NCBI GenBank assembly: GCA_942493375.1
Contig: OW818698.1
Coordinates: 3,162,001-3,226,000, forward strand
Length of the DNA stretch: 64,000 bases
Origin: G942493375 sp942493375
GTDB lineage: Bacteria > Armatimonadota > UBA5829
Reading direction: 5' to 3'
The position numbers and the translations under genes are program-made. The notes below the pieces were generated by a model. The model was not told where the DNA came from. It made no database searches and saw nothing but the letters and a program-made list of their open reading frames with translations. This document shows, one piece after another, positions 40,486 to 50,800 of this stretch. Every line of letters begins with the position of its first letter. The first letter of the stretch is position 1.

Positions 40486-42591
40486 TCAGCATCCGCCGGA
40501 ATATTCTCTGAACTCCTGGGAAGACTTTACTTTTTTGTTTATGAAGAAGCTTTTTGTCCATTCTCCGATCTTCGGGAACTGGTTTCCTTTTAGCAGTTTC
40601 TGCCACTTTTCGTCTGTCATCCTGTCTGATGACGGGTGTATGAACTCATACTGGGTGTATATGGCACCTCTGGTCAGGTAGAGCTTACCCTGGATGGGAA
40701 CTACAACGTAGATCGCCCCTGCACGGCCATTACCTTCCTCCAGCACTTCTCCAGATGATGTATGCACGTCCGCTACTAATGCCATGTCTTTGTCTGTATC
40801 AGTTACCATATCCCCTCCGGCAAATGAAAGAGTAAGACCTTCCAGTTCGGAACCATATATTGAAATCTGCTCATGTTCCTCCCAGGTGACTTTTTTATTG
40901 GTCAGTTCTTTGATGGTTATACGCCTGCAGAACTCTATCATATCTCCCAGTTTCTTGAACTTGTCGATCTGCTCTTCATCAAGCAGCCCTCTTTTCATAA
41001 GCCCCTGCATGCTGTAGGTGTTTAACCACTTCATCCGGGTCCAAAACTCCAGGTTGGGCTCTACATATCCCTTGGGCTGCGAGACATCTTCTTCCGCTCC
41101 TCCACACTCTGAGACAGACTGCTTAGCGTATAGAATAGTGTCGTGCCTGAGTTCTGTCCAGGAACCCAAAGCTGTGAACAGACTTTTGTCCTGCCATGCC
41201 TGATTGCGCATAAAGGAAGGGTATCCTGGTTTTGCTGGTTCAATTATGGAATCAAGTGTCCACAACCAGCCCCAATATAAATTGGACTGCCACTTTGCAA
41301 GAGTTGTGTTCTTTATCTCCTCCCGCATCTTTTGCATCTGAGTGTCATATCCTGGGAATTTCAATGCACCATAATATTTGTCGGCGATGTTGTAGGCTCT
41401 GTCGGAACCTAATGCGGCAAACACATCCAGACCCAATGGAAAACCACGAAGGCCGACCTTGGGGTGGGTCAATTCTTGCAATATCCTGGAGTCCGGAATG
41501 AACCTTTGGCCCATAAAACGGAACTGAGGACCTGTGGGGTATTCCGGGTCTGCGACATACTGCGCTATCTGGGGTTTGGGAAGTGCACCGGCGGCTTTTA
41601 CGAACTGCTGTAGTTTCGTTGGATCTGCGAAATCATTGACTGATGGCGAATTGCCATAAATTGTCTTGATGATGGGTGCGTAACTGCGGAAAGTGTAGTC
41701 ATCCGCCTTGCCAACATAGAACACTGTCGGCTCATATATCTGCTCCCAGACTGCTGATGCGGGCTGTTTGCCGATACGGAGAGTCTTGAGGTTGCGGGTT
41801 ATCATCAGAGCCTGCACGGTTACGGTTGGAGGAACATATTTGTTTGGCAGGGGCATTGGAATTAATCCATACCACATCATTGCCTTGAAGTATTTCTTGA
41901 GATTTTCGGTGCGGGTGTAATGACCTCTTGGGACGAACTGGGTGAATTCAATTTTGAATTTAAATATACTGGACTTCTCTCTACCCGTGTGGGCTGCGAT
42001 TCTGGCCAGGTCTTGTTTTACTGAGTATGACACAACTTTCGGAGGAGCTGCGCCGGTCAGCAGGTTGTTAGCTACCGAAAAATACGCCAGGTTGGCGATT
42101 GCGGCTTTTTTGGCTTCCGGGGTCTTTGACATACTGAGATCCTTTTTGGAAGCTGCGACCATAGCATTGGTAAGCTGGATTGCTACTTTGTAGAGTTTGT
42201 CATTTTCGAGCTTGCGAAGGGTGTAGTTGTAAAACACATGGTAGGTATGGAGCATTGAATCTGTTGTAATAAACGCCGGAATCTTCGCAGGGCGCTGGTA
42301 TTCGTTATTTTCATACACATGGTACATCTGAACATAACTGGTTGGAGTAGCTGCAAAACCGTTCTTCTGGATGAGCGCTATCATATTCTTATCCAGCAGT
42401 TTTGTATAAAGTTTGCGATTGACTATGTTCGCTAATCCAGGTTTTACGATGTATGCAGCGACTTGAGGCTGAACGCTGCGCATTTCTTTTTCCAGGGGAG
42501 TATAAATATCCTTTGCAATCAGACCCTGGGAGAATGCCGGATAATTAGCCAGGCAGGCTATTACTGCAAGTGCGAGTGCTTTAAGTCTCAT
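40486..42591 (-). CDS. Secreted DUF3160 protein
   Basis: 701 residues with a signal peptide (LKALALAVIACLANYPAFSQ). The rest is the DUF3160 domain: helical, with hallmarks such as FITTDSMLHTYHVFYNYTLR, FVPRGHYTRTENLKKYFKAM, RFMGQRFIPDSRILQELTHP, WTELRHDTILYAKQSVSECG and VADVHTSSGEVLEEGNGRAG. The family is found in Armatimonadota, Chloroflexi and a few others and has no established function to my knowledge; the two conserved His-rich stretches could bind metal. GGAGGAAACCA precedes ATG 42591. A paralogue lies at 43810-45945 with about 70-75% identity by eye, separated by a CapA-like gene, all on the minus strand. Confidence 0.85.
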   Translation of the reverse strand: MRLKALALAVIACLANYPAFSQGLIAKDIYTPLEKEMRSVQPQVAAYIVKPGLANIVNRKLYTKLLDKNMIALIQKNGFAATPTSYVQMYHVYENNEYQRPAKIPAFITTDSMLHTYHVFYNYTLRKLENDKLYKVAIQLTNAMVAASKKDLSMSKTPEAKKAAIANLAYFSVANNLLTGAAPPKVVSYSVKQDLARIAAHTGREKSSIFKFKIEFTQFVPRGHYTRTENLKKYFKAMMWYGLIPMPLPNKYVPPTVTVQALMITRNLKTLRIGKQPASAVWEQIYEPTVFYVGKADDYTFRSYAPIIKTIYGNSPSVNDFADPTKLQQFVKAAGALPKPQIAQYVADPEYPTGPQFRFMGQRFIPDSRILQELTHPKVGLRGFPLGLDVFAALGSDRAYNIADKYYGALKFPGYDTQMQKMREEIKNTTLAKWQSNLYWGWLWTLDSIIEPAKPGYPSFMRNQAWQDKSLFTALGSWTELRHDTILYAKQSVSECGGAEEDVSQPKGYVEPNLEFWTRMKWLNTYSMQGLMKRGLLDEEQIDKFKKLGDMIEFCRRITIKELTNKKVTWEEHEQISIYGSELEGLTLSFAGGDMVTDTDKDMALVADVHTSSGEVLEEGNGRAGAIYVVVPIQGKLYLTRGAIYTQYEFIHPSSDRMTDEKWQKLLKGNQFPKIGEWTKSFFINKKVKSSQEFREYSGGC

Positions 42592-42701
42592 TGGTTTCCT
42601 CCAAAATAAGTCCTATTTATATCAACGATATAGAGGCCCTTTGGATTCAACTTTTTTGGTTATACTGCTATGGCGGTTTGTGTTGCAGGAATATCCGGAA
42701 T

Positions 42702-42733
42702 TTTTGACAGGATTAACAAGATTAACAGGATGG
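42702..42733. repeat. 'GACAGGATTAACAAGATTAACAGGAT' repeat
   Basis: Another copy of the family listed at 4905-4942, again directly downstream of a gene's stop (the CapA-like gene). It overlaps the spurious frame at 42660-43082. Confidence 0.65.
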
Positions 42734-42745
42734 CGAAATATAGGA

Positions 42746-43744
42746 TCAGCGGTTTTCTGTTGTTTTTACAGGTGTTGGGCGGGCGTGGGTGATTTTTAGG
42801 GGGATGGTTTTTAGTAGGGTGGCTTTGTTTTTGGATATTTTCAGGAGGTAGATGGCGCTTTTGTTGGCTCCGAAAAGTTTGGAGTCCCAGACGAAGGCTC
42901 CGGAGGAGTATATTATTGGTCTGTTTTTGTAGACTTCGGTCGGTTGGAGGACGTGCGGATGGTGGCCCAGGACTGCATCGGCGCCACTGTCTATACACAG
43001 CCTTGCGAGCATCTTCTGGCGCTGCGTGGGGGTTTTCATATATTCTACTCCCCAGTGGAACATGACTACTAAGGCATCGCACTGGGATTTGGCTGTTTTT
43101 ACTTCTGCTGGTATCTGGTCATCGTTTACTCCAGCTACTGTGGGTTGATCATCAAGCCTGATTACTCCGCTGGTTGCAAGGTCTGTATAGGCAATGAAAC
43201 CTACTTTTAGATTGCCTCTTTTTACGATCCTAACGCGTATGGCAGAGTTACGGTCCTTACCTGCTCCTACTGAGACCAGGCCTGCAGATTCGATAGCGTT
43301 ATAAGTATCCACGAGGGCATCACGGCCATAATCTAGTGTGTGGTTGTTTGCAAGGTCTATGACATCTATTCCAGCAGCTTTGAGAGCGTAAGCATATGAC
43401 GGTGAGACCCGGAATACCATCCTGCGGCGCTGTGGCAGGCCTTTTGTGGAGAGAGTGCATTCCAGATTGCATACGGCGATGTCAGCCTTGCTGAGAATGC
43501 TCTGAACATCAGCGAACAGATAGCTGGGTGGCTTGGTTTTCAGCTCTGCAGCGACACCACGAGCGAAGAATATGTCACCGACTGCTGCCAGGGTTATCTC
43601 CTTGCCTGAACCAAGTACTGGAACAGACAAGGAGAGCGTTATGCAGATTAGAAAAACGAAAAGTGTTTTCAATTTATAACTGGTTACATACCTTTTGCTG
43701 ATTTTTGGCTGCGGGAACTCTTGAAAGTGCAAAATCGGATTCAT
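42746..43744 (-). CDS. CapA/PGA_cap-family metallophosphatase-like protein
   Basis: 332 residues, exported. A hydrophobic segment (TLFVFLICITLSLSVPVLG, about 27-45) follows a charged leader. The PGA_cap calcineurin-like core follows: LAAVGDIFFARGV (metal Asp), AVCNLECTL (Asn/Glu), IDLANNHTLDYG (Asn-His), FHWGVEY and DAVLGHHPHVLQPTEVY (His pair). All expected metal ligands are seen. CapA proteins take part in poly-gamma-glutamate capsule synthesis or act as phosphatases on cell-envelope substrates; here no capB/capC is present, so an envelope phosphatase is more likely. The start is uncertain: ATG 43744 lacks a clear Shine-Dalgarno and a later TTG is possible. It follows the DUF3160 paralogue by 65 bp. 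Confidence 0.8.
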   Translation of the reverse strand: MNPILHFQEFPQPKISKRYVTSYKLKTLFVFLICITLSLSVPVLGSGKEITLAAVGDIFFARGVAAELKTKPPSYLFADVQSILSKADIAVCNLECTLSTKGLPQRRRMVFRVSPSYAYALKAAGIDVIDLANNHTLDYGRDALVDTYNAIESAGLVSVGAGKDRNSAIRVRIVKRGNLKVGFIAYTDLATSGVIRLDDQPTVAGVNDDQIPAEVKTAKSQCDALVVMFHWGVEYMKTPTQRQKMLARLCIDSGADAVLGHHPHVLQPTEVYKNRPIIYSSGAFVWDSKLFGANKSAIYLLKISKNKATLLKTIPLKITHARPTPVKTTENR

Positions 43745-43809
43745 TTATTAAGCAGTCGTTCCCGCAGCATAGCGCAACAATATACAAAGTATCAGAATGA
43801 ACGGTGTTC

Positions 43810-45945
43810 TCAACATCCGCCTTCGTAGTTTTCGAACTGTGGGGCTGACTTGGCTTTTTTGTTGACGAAGAAGCTCTTGATCCATTCGGCGAATCCGGGT
43901 TCTTTTTTGCTCTTGAGCATTTTCTGCCATTTTTCATCTGTGAGTCTGTCGGATGATGGGTGCTGGAATTCATACTGTGTGTAGATGGCGCCTCTGGTCA
44001 GGTAGAGCTTGCCTTCGATTGGTACAACTACATATATTGCGCCTGCGCGTCCGGTACCTTCTTCCAGCACTTTTCCCAATGATGTGTGGACATCAGCGAC
44101 CAGTGCCATATCTTTGTCGGTCTCGCTGACAATATCCCCTCCGGCAAATGAGAGTATTAGACTTTCAAGCTGGGAACCATATATGGAAATCGTTTCATAC
44201 TCTTCCCGGGTTACTTTCCTGTTGGTCAGCTCTTTTATAGTTATACGCCTGCAGAACTCTATCATGTCTCCAAGCTGAGTGAACTTTTGAATCTGTTCCT
44301 CATCGAGCAATCCGCGATTTTTTAACCCCTGTAAGCTGTACGTATTCAGCCATTTTAGACGGGTCCAAAACTCCAGGTTGGGTTCTACGTATCCCTTAGG
44401 CTGAGGGATATCCTCCTCGGCTCCTCCACACTCAGCTACAGACTGTTTAGCGTATAGGATGGTATCGTGCCGGAGTTCTGTCCAGGATCCCATTGCTGTA
44501 AACAGACTCTTGTCCTGCCAGGCCTGGCTGCGCATGAATGACGGGTAACCTGCCTTTGCTGGTTCGACGACTGAATCCAATGCCCACAACCAGCCCCAGT
44601 AAAGATTTGACTGCCACGTTGCGAGGGTTGTTTTGTTCATTTCATTCCGCATTTTTTTCATCTGCGCAGTATAACCATCGAATTTTGATGCGCCGTAGTA
44701 TTTATCCAGGATACTCTGAGCCCTGTCTGAACCTAATGCACAGAATACATCCAGACCAGATGGGAAGTTGCGTCCATCGACCTTCGGATGAGTCAGTTCC
44801 TGCAGAATTCTGGAATCCGGAATGAACCTCTGCCCCATAAACCGGAACTGTGGGCCTGTTGGAAATTTAGGATCCGGACCCCTTGAGTTGGGATCTTTAA
44901 CGAAATTCTCTATACCGGGTTTAGGGAGTGATTGTGCGGCTTTAATGAACTGCTGCAGTTTGGTTTGGTCAGCGAGATCATCGACCGATGGCGAAGCTCC
45001 ATAAATTTTCTGCATTATTGGAGTGTAGTCATGGAATGTGTAGTCGTCAGCTTTACCGACGTAGAAGACTGTGGGCTCATATATCTGTTCCCAGACTGAC
45101 GATGCAGACTGATTGCCGATCTGGAGTGTTTTGAGGTTACGGGATATCATAAGGGCCTGGATAGTCAGGTTTGATGGAATGTTCTCGCTTGGAAGAGGGA
45201 GTGGAACCAGACCATACCACATCATCGCTTTAAAATATTTTTTTAGGTTTTCAGTGCGGGTATAGTGGCCTCTTGGGACGAACTGGGTGAAATCGATCTT
45301 GACACCTAGTATGCTGGACTCTTCCCTTGCCTTGTGTTCAGCGATTTTTGTCAGATCCTTTTGTACGGCAAAAAACACTGGCTCAGGAGGAATTCCGCCA
45401 GTCAGAATATTCTTCGCTACCCAGAAATATCCCAGATTACCGATGGCTGCTTTTTTGGCAGCAGGAGTCGTAGCCATACCAAGATCCTTTAGAGAAGCTG
45501 CTACCATAGCATCAGTAAGCTGGATGGCTATTTTGAATAATTTGTCGTTCTCGAGCTTACGCAGGGTGTAGTTGTAGAACACATGGTAGGTGTGGAGCAT
45601 TGAGTCTGATGTTATAAATGCCGGGAGTTTTTCCGGGCGGATATACTCGTTGTTCTCATATACCTGGAACATCTGGATGTAGTTTGTTGGAGCAGCTGCG
45701 AAACCGTTCTTCTGGATAAGAGCTAGCAGATTTTTATCCAGCAGATTTGTGTAGAGCTTGCGGTTAACTACATTGGTTAGCCCGGGTTTGACTGTGTATG
45801 CAGCTACACCCGGCTGGACACTGCGCATTTCCTTTTCCAGAGGACCATAGAGATCCTTTGATCCCAACCCTTGTGAAAATGCCGGAATCCCTGGAATGCA
45901 GGCGACAAGCAGTATTGATGCAAGTGTAAATAACCGAAGCCTCAT
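43810..45945 (-). CDS. Secreted DUF3160 protein, paralogue
   Basis: 711 residues with signal peptide (FTLASILLVACIPGIPAFSQ). Same DUF3160 hallmarks as 40486-42591 (FITSDSMLHTYHVFYNYTLR, RFMGQRFIPDSRILQELTHP, WTELRHDTILYAKQSVAECG, VADVHTSLGKVLEEGTGRAG). One difference is a ten-residue longer loop before FPTGPQFRFMGQ. GGAGGAGATCA precedes ATG 45945. The start overlaps the stop of the upstream VCBS-like gene by four bases (ATGA), indicating translational coupling, so the frame's extension to 46008 is rejected. The pairing with a VCBS-like lipoprotein-sized partner and CapA is specific to this copy. Confidence 0.86.
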   Translation of the reverse strand: MRLRLFTLASILLVACIPGIPAFSQGLGSKDLYGPLEKEMRSVQPGVAAYTVKPGLTNVVNRKLYTNLLDKNLLALIQKNGFAAAPTNYIQMFQVYENNEYIRPEKLPAFITSDSMLHTYHVFYNYTLRKLENDKLFKIAIQLTDAMVAASLKDLGMATTPAAKKAAIGNLGYFWVAKNILTGGIPPEPVFFAVQKDLTKIAEHKAREESSILGVKIDFTQFVPRGHYTRTENLKKYFKAMMWYGLVPLPLPSENIPSNLTIQALMISRNLKTLQIGNQSASSVWEQIYEPTVFYVGKADDYTFHDYTPIMQKIYGASPSVDDLADQTKLQQFIKAAQSLPKPGIENFVKDPNSRGPDPKFPTGPQFRFMGQRFIPDSRILQELTHPKVDGRNFPSGLDVFCALGSDRAQSILDKYYGASKFDGYTAQMKKMRNEMNKTTLATWQSNLYWGWLWALDSVVEPAKAGYPSFMRSQAWQDKSLFTAMGSWTELRHDTILYAKQSVAECGGAEEDIPQPKGYVEPNLEFWTRLKWLNTYSLQGLKNRGLLDEEQIQKFTQLGDMIEFCRRITIKELTNRKVTREEYETISIYGSQLESLILSFAGGDIVSETDKDMALVADVHTSLGKVLEEGTGRAGAIYVVVPIEGKLYLTRGAIYTQYEFQHPSSDRLTDEKWQKMLKSKKEPGFAEWIKSFFVNKKAKSAPQFENYEGGC

Positions 45946-46619
45946 TTGATCTCCTCCAATGTAAGTCCAGTAATGGTATCTCCCTGGATGATGGTTTTTA
46001 AACTCCATTTTCTACCTGAACCGGTTGCTGTTACGGTCACGCCTGGTTTAGATGCTGCAGTCAGCTTTTCCGGTCCATCTATTTCTTCGGTAGCAGCAAC
46101 CCATTCCATCCCGAATGGCGCTATCCTGTACATACTGACCCTGTGGGTATTATTGCTTCCTACTTCGAGGGCAAATACTTCTGCTTTGCCATCCTTGTCT
46201 ATGTCTGCGGCGGTGAAATCGGAAAACCTGCGGGTGAGTCTGGAACTGAGCCAGAATGGCAGGAGGCGTTTACCGTTCCACTTATAAATGAAAAGCCTCT
46301 TTGCCATTATCGGGTCGTGCAGGCTCTTTTTGTATACCCCTACCAGTATCTCTTTGGAACCGTCTCCATCTATATCAACGATGCAGAGCTTCCAGGGATT
46401 CATCTTTTTTTGGTTCCAAAGGAGTTTTCCTTTGTTGGAAAGAATTTCGATGTCACCACCGGTGGAGTATCCGCCTCTGGTGATACGGACGGTAATTGCG
46501 GGAAGAGCAGGATTGATTTTTCCGGACCAGGACTGAATGAATATTCTAGGACTGGCAAATAGTGGAGATGAAAAAACGATGCCAAATAGAGCGAGCAGTG
46601 ATTTGAACAGGTTTTTCAT
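45942..46619 (-). CDS. Secreted FG-GAP/VCBS-like protein
   Basis: 225 residues with a signal peptide (FKSLLALFGIVFSSPLFAS). Two calcium-loop-type motifs, VDIDGDGSKEILVG and ADIDKDGKAEVFAL, are the DxDxDG signatures of FG-GAP/VCBS beta-propeller blades, so the protein may be an incomplete propeller or bind Ca2+. Its last codons overlap the DUF3160 start (ATGA). Such tight coupling suggests a complex or shared pathway between the two exported proteins. The upstream side is isolated by an intrinsic terminator hairpin. Function is unknown. Confidence 0.75.
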   Translation of the reverse strand: MKNLFKSLLALFGIVFSSPLFASPRIFIQSWSGKINPALPAITVRITRGGYSTGGDIEILSNKGKLLWNQKKMNPWKLCIVDIDGDGSKEILVGVYKKSLHDPIMAKRLFIYKWNGKRLLPFWLSSRLTRRFSDFTAADIDKDGKAEVFALEVGSNNTHRVSMYRIAPFGMEWVAATEEIDGPEKLTAASKPGVTVTATGSGRKWSLKTIIQGDTITGLTLEEIK

Positions 46620-46630
46620 AATTGACCGCC

Positions 46631-46660
46631 AAAAAAAGGCGGGCTTTGCGGCCCGCCTTT
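46631..46660 (-). terminator. Intrinsic terminator of the PIG-L gene
   Basis: AAAGGCGGGC (46635-46644)/GCCCGCCTTT (46651-46660) with a 6-nt loop. On the minus strand the stem is followed by a run of seven T (complement of 46631-46637). It stands just after the PIG-L stop and before the VCBS-like gene. Confidence 0.9.
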
Positions 46661-46668
46661 GAATTTCT

Positions 46669-47448
46669 CTATTTTTTTGGTGACTGTTTGACCAGTCCGG
46701 CTAGTGCATTTTCGATTATGGGTGCCTGGGGGTATCCGTGTCCTTTGTGCATGCAGAAACCTTCTGCATAGGTCATACCTACGGGAGCACCAGCTTCGGC
46801 ATCTGCACGCTTCATCTCTTCGATGTACTGGTCCATACCGTGCTGAATGCGCAGCCAGTCTCTCTGGGAGGCATGGCAGGCAAGCATTTCGGCTTTTTTA
46901 TCGATTTCTGTGGTAACATCCACAAGGAACTGCGGTTCGATCGGATTCCCCAGCCAGTCAACTCCTCCCAACGGGCCAAAGTAGTAAAGAGCCGGGATGG
47001 AACTTACAGGAGGAACGGCTGCTGCAGGGCCAGTTACATAGTTACGGATTGAAGCTGTGAATGTAGCCATGCGAGCCAGTTCGCTGGTTATGGTGTGATC
47101 CGGCATATAATCTACAGGGAAGTGGGTTAATACGACATCGGGTCGGACTATGCGGATAAGCTCTACTGTTTTGGAACGGAAGTAGTCATCATCAAAAATA
47201 CGCAGATCTTGTCCGCCAAGGCAGTGGTACTGGGCTCCAAGATATGCTGCTGCGGCTTTGGCTTCATTCCGGCGAATGATGGCTATTTCGTTGGGTGTGA
47301 GCTCTGCACTTCCGCAGTCTCCCACTGAAACGGTGCAGATATGCACGTCCCATCCGGCAGCTTTCAGTAAAAATAGAGTGCCGCTGCACCGGATTTCGGC
47401 ATCATCAGGATGAGCACATAGTGCAAGGACTGTTTTATTTGTGGACAT
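46669..47448 (-). CDS. PIG-L/LmbE-family zinc deacetylase
   Basis: 259 residues. The family signature AHPDDAE (12-18) supplies two zinc ligands and the catalytic Asp; the third ligand lies in DYMPDHTITS, with the expected RRNEAKAAAAYLGA helix and VLTHFPVD strand. These enzymes remove N-acetyl groups from GlcNAc-containing small molecules (bacillithiol/mycothiol precursors, chitobiose) or lipids. Here the substrate is probably a GlcNAc derivative from the surrounding glycan pathways, which is inference. No signal peptide. CAGGAG precedes ATG 47448. It is a single-gene unit bounded downstream by a terminator. Confidence 0.88.
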   Translation of the reverse strand: MSTNKTVLALCAHPDDAEIRCSGTLFLLKAAGWDVHICTVSVGDCGSAELTPNEIAIIRRNEAKAAAAYLGAQYHCLGGQDLRIFDDDYFRSKTVELIRIVRPDVVLTHFPVDYMPDHTITSELARMATFTASIRNYVTGPAAAVPPVSSIPALYYFGPLGGVDWLGNPIEPQFLVDVTTEIDKKAEMLACHASQRDWLRIQHGMDQYIEEMKRADAEAGAPVGMTYAEGFCMHKGHGYPQAPIIENALAGLVKQSPKK

Positions 47449-47563
47449 TATTTAACTCCTGCTTGTTAGTTTGGACGGTGTTTTATCCATATTTGGAACT
47501 CGTTTGAATTGTACCTTTGTGTTGGGTATCTGTCAAACTGCGACAGAGCTATCGGATTATTTA

Positions 47564-47785
47564 AGAACCGCGAAACACGCAAAACACGCGAAAATCCAGA
47601 GTAGAGTTGCACGAAACGCTAGTATTCTAACAGGATCTGCAAGAAGGGAATTCTGTGTCTTGAAAATTCCCTCCGAGAGCGTTGAGGACATTCTGTTTCG
47701 GGGGTAATTGCAAATTGCACCCGAGCCTAGTTCTGCGACAGAAATTTTGAAAAGAACCACGAAATACGCTGAACACGCGTAAATC
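47564..47785. repeat. Repeat cluster upstream of PIG-L gene
   Basis: Two 'ACCGCGAAACACGC...ACACGCGAAAA' type units (47564-47592 and 47755-47785) flank a TCGGGGGTAATT...CACCCGA hairpin (47698-47724). Nothing coding is seen in 47449-47844. Confidence 0.68.
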
Positions 47786-47844
47786 ATGGAGCATACAGCA
47801 TCTATATCCCTTAAATGGACGAGGTCGCAGGATTCTGTTACCGG

Positions 47845-50800
47845 TTAGACTGTGCCGCCGAGGTAGTCGTAGCTGATTTTCTTTTGGACGGCGTTGATTT
47901 GCGCGAATGACTGGTTCAGAATGGTCTGGTCAATTTGTGAGAGTCTGCGGTAGTTGATGGTGTTGGATGGAATGCTACCTGATGCAAGATCGGTAACCTG
48001 GTGTTGCAGACGCAGGCGAACCAGGAAATCGTAGGCTGACTTAATATCTTCTCCGCTGGATTCAAGTATAATGCTTTCTTGAATTAGAGCATCCAGACGG
48101 TCTATAGTATGTGTGCTGTCAAGCTCATGCTGCAATGCATAAAGCCTGGCAAAACTTACTATTGGTATTAGAGCCTCTTTAAGGTCCAGCAGGCCTGGAT
48201 GATCTCCACCAGTGGTCCCGGGCAGGATTCGTCCTAACAGCCTTGATGGAGGCTTGAAAAGGAGTGAGTTCTGTGCGAAGTGCGGATAGAAAGCTGGAGT
48301 TGTCCGCAGCTCTTCGAATACATGCCGGCGCAGGTCTTGAGCTAGTTCCATTGAACCATAGACAGGACGAAAATCGAAGAAGATAGTGAACTCCAGAAGC
48401 TGTTGAGGCTCCGGAAGATTAATCCACTTGCTGAAATACTGCTTCCAAACGGATATTGACTTACACCATTTGGGATTTCTTGCCATCACACCCCCGGGAC
48501 ATAATGGATATCCGGCACGTTCAAGCCATTCACAGACAAAGCTGCTGAGTTCATTCATATAAGTTTCAACTTGCGGTTGTGCTGCTGGATCAAGCGGCAA
48601 TGCGTAAACGATGGCATTGTCCTGGTCACTGGCAATAGTCATCTCCTGCCTGCCCTGGCTGCCCAGAGCCATAAAGACGTATGGTACCGGAGCTGGACCC
48701 AACTTTTCCTCTGCCAGGTTTATTAAACGGACAGTAGCAGTATCGCAGACAGATGAGATCATTCTGGTTATATAGTGCGGATGTGCCCCACAACCGAGTA
48801 AGGCTTTGGCTAGCTCAGGGACACGCCTGCAGCATTTAGCTACGTCCTCCGGGGTAGCAGCTTGCTGAACTTCGCGTGCAAGCACAATCGGCCCATAACT
48901 GCGGAACTGCAAAAGCTCCTGGTTTCTGATGACACCAACAATACGCCCGGCTTCGTCTGTAACTGCAAGATGCTGAACACTTTTGAGTTCCATTAGCAGC
49001 AGCGCCTCATAAATCTCTGCTTTTTCGGGGACAGTGATCAAAGGCGAACTCATTATGTGACTCACTTGATTATCAGGGTTAATATTTGCAGCTACGACAC
49101 GGTCCCGAATATCTCCATCGGTTACTATTCCAATTACGTTGCCTTTTTCAGATTGCACTAATGCGGAGCTGGATTGATGGTCGGTCATCATAGCTGCTAC
49201 GGTTTGAATTGGAGTATCCAGACTGCAGAAGACAGCACTGCGTCCAATCCGGCTTACCGGTTCATGCAGGAACAGGAGGGACGTTTGAAGTTTCTCGATT
49301 GTATCTTCGAGTTCATTGATATGTTTTTCATCGGCAGTAATGTCCTCAACAACAGCATCTATGAATACAGGACTGCCGTGTTCATCACGGACTAGTATGG
49401 CGACGATGGCTATAGAACGGCTGCTTGGATCTTTGGTTGTTATGTGAAGCTTATGCAGCGCTTTATTGTTCTGGCGGAGTTGAGCGAGGAACTCTTCATA
49501 CACTACAGCATCGTGAAAGATATCAGCAAGAGCCAGTGGAGAATTTTCAATGCTGCCTGAAGAAGACAACATACTGGCTGCTGCCTGATTGTATTCAACT
49601 AGAGTACCACGCGAAGTGGCTTTAGCGCGAAAAAGTCCGACTGAAACTCCATCGACTACCTGCTGCAGATTTCGCCAATGCTGTTCACTTATATCTTTAG
49701 TTCCGACACTCTGAGAAGGGGACACATTTCTAGCAAGCAGTATAAATCCGCTGCGCTGGGCGAAGGATATTCGGCTGGTGGCCATTGCACATTCGATCAG
49801 AACACCATCACGCCGCCGTATGATTGCATCGAAACCGTCCACTGTCGTGTCTTCATGCAAGAGTTTTTCCAGACTCTCCCATGCTGCTTCGTTTCCTTTG
49901 ATCACCGGAAACAGGTCCGACAAGTCCAGGAACTCAAGTTCTTTGGGTGTACAGCCAGTTAGTTCCAGGAATATAGGGTTGGCATAACGGCATCTGCCTT
50001 CTATAACCAGCAGAGTGCCTTCGGTAGTGGCTTCTACAAGGGAACGATATCGCTGGGTCGATTCATACAGGCTTTCCTCTGCTTCACTGCGTTCACGTTC
50101 AAGACCCAGACTCTGCCTTATGACATACAAAAGCAGCAATACAACAAGCAACGAGATTCCCAGTGAGGTGCGGACCAGGTTTCGCTCGATAGTCTTGATC
50201 TCCTGCTTGACGTCTTCTACATATATACCTGTGCCAATGATCCAACCCCAGGGTTGAAAACCTTTGATGTATGATTCTTTTGGGACAAGGCGGTTGGGAT
50301 CGTCCTTCCACTGCCAGACATACTCTACATAGCCGTCCTTGCCTCGTTTTACCAGATCAGCAAACTCTGCGAATATGCGCACTCCACGCGGATCGCGGAA
50401 GTTGGAGACGTCTTTACCGTTTAGATCACGCCTGTAAGGGTGCATAATCATGCGTGGCTGCATATCCTGCAGCCAGAAGTAGTCTTTGCGATCACGGCCA
50501 TAACGCAATAGCTCTATCCGGGACTTAGCCATTGACTGAGCCTGCGCACGCGTCAATGAACCTGACCGTTCGTCTTTCTCATATCCCTGGAGAATACTCC
50601 AAGCGGAGTTTGTAAGTTCCCTAATCATTTCCCGCTTGCGATCCATCAATGACTTTTCGAAGGTCGGAAGGAAAACAGCGTAAATAGCTGTTATGAACAG
50701 GCCAATGGCAAGTAGAGTTGGAAACACAAAATGAAAAATAAAATCTCGCCACCATATCCGTTTGCGGCGACGAACCGGGGCAGTATGAGCAGCAATTTGC

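Noticed and set aside
45946..46008. 21-residue N-terminal extension of the DUF3160 protein
   Set aside because: It overlaps the VCBS-like gene; ATG 45945 has GGAGGAG and begins a clean signal peptide.
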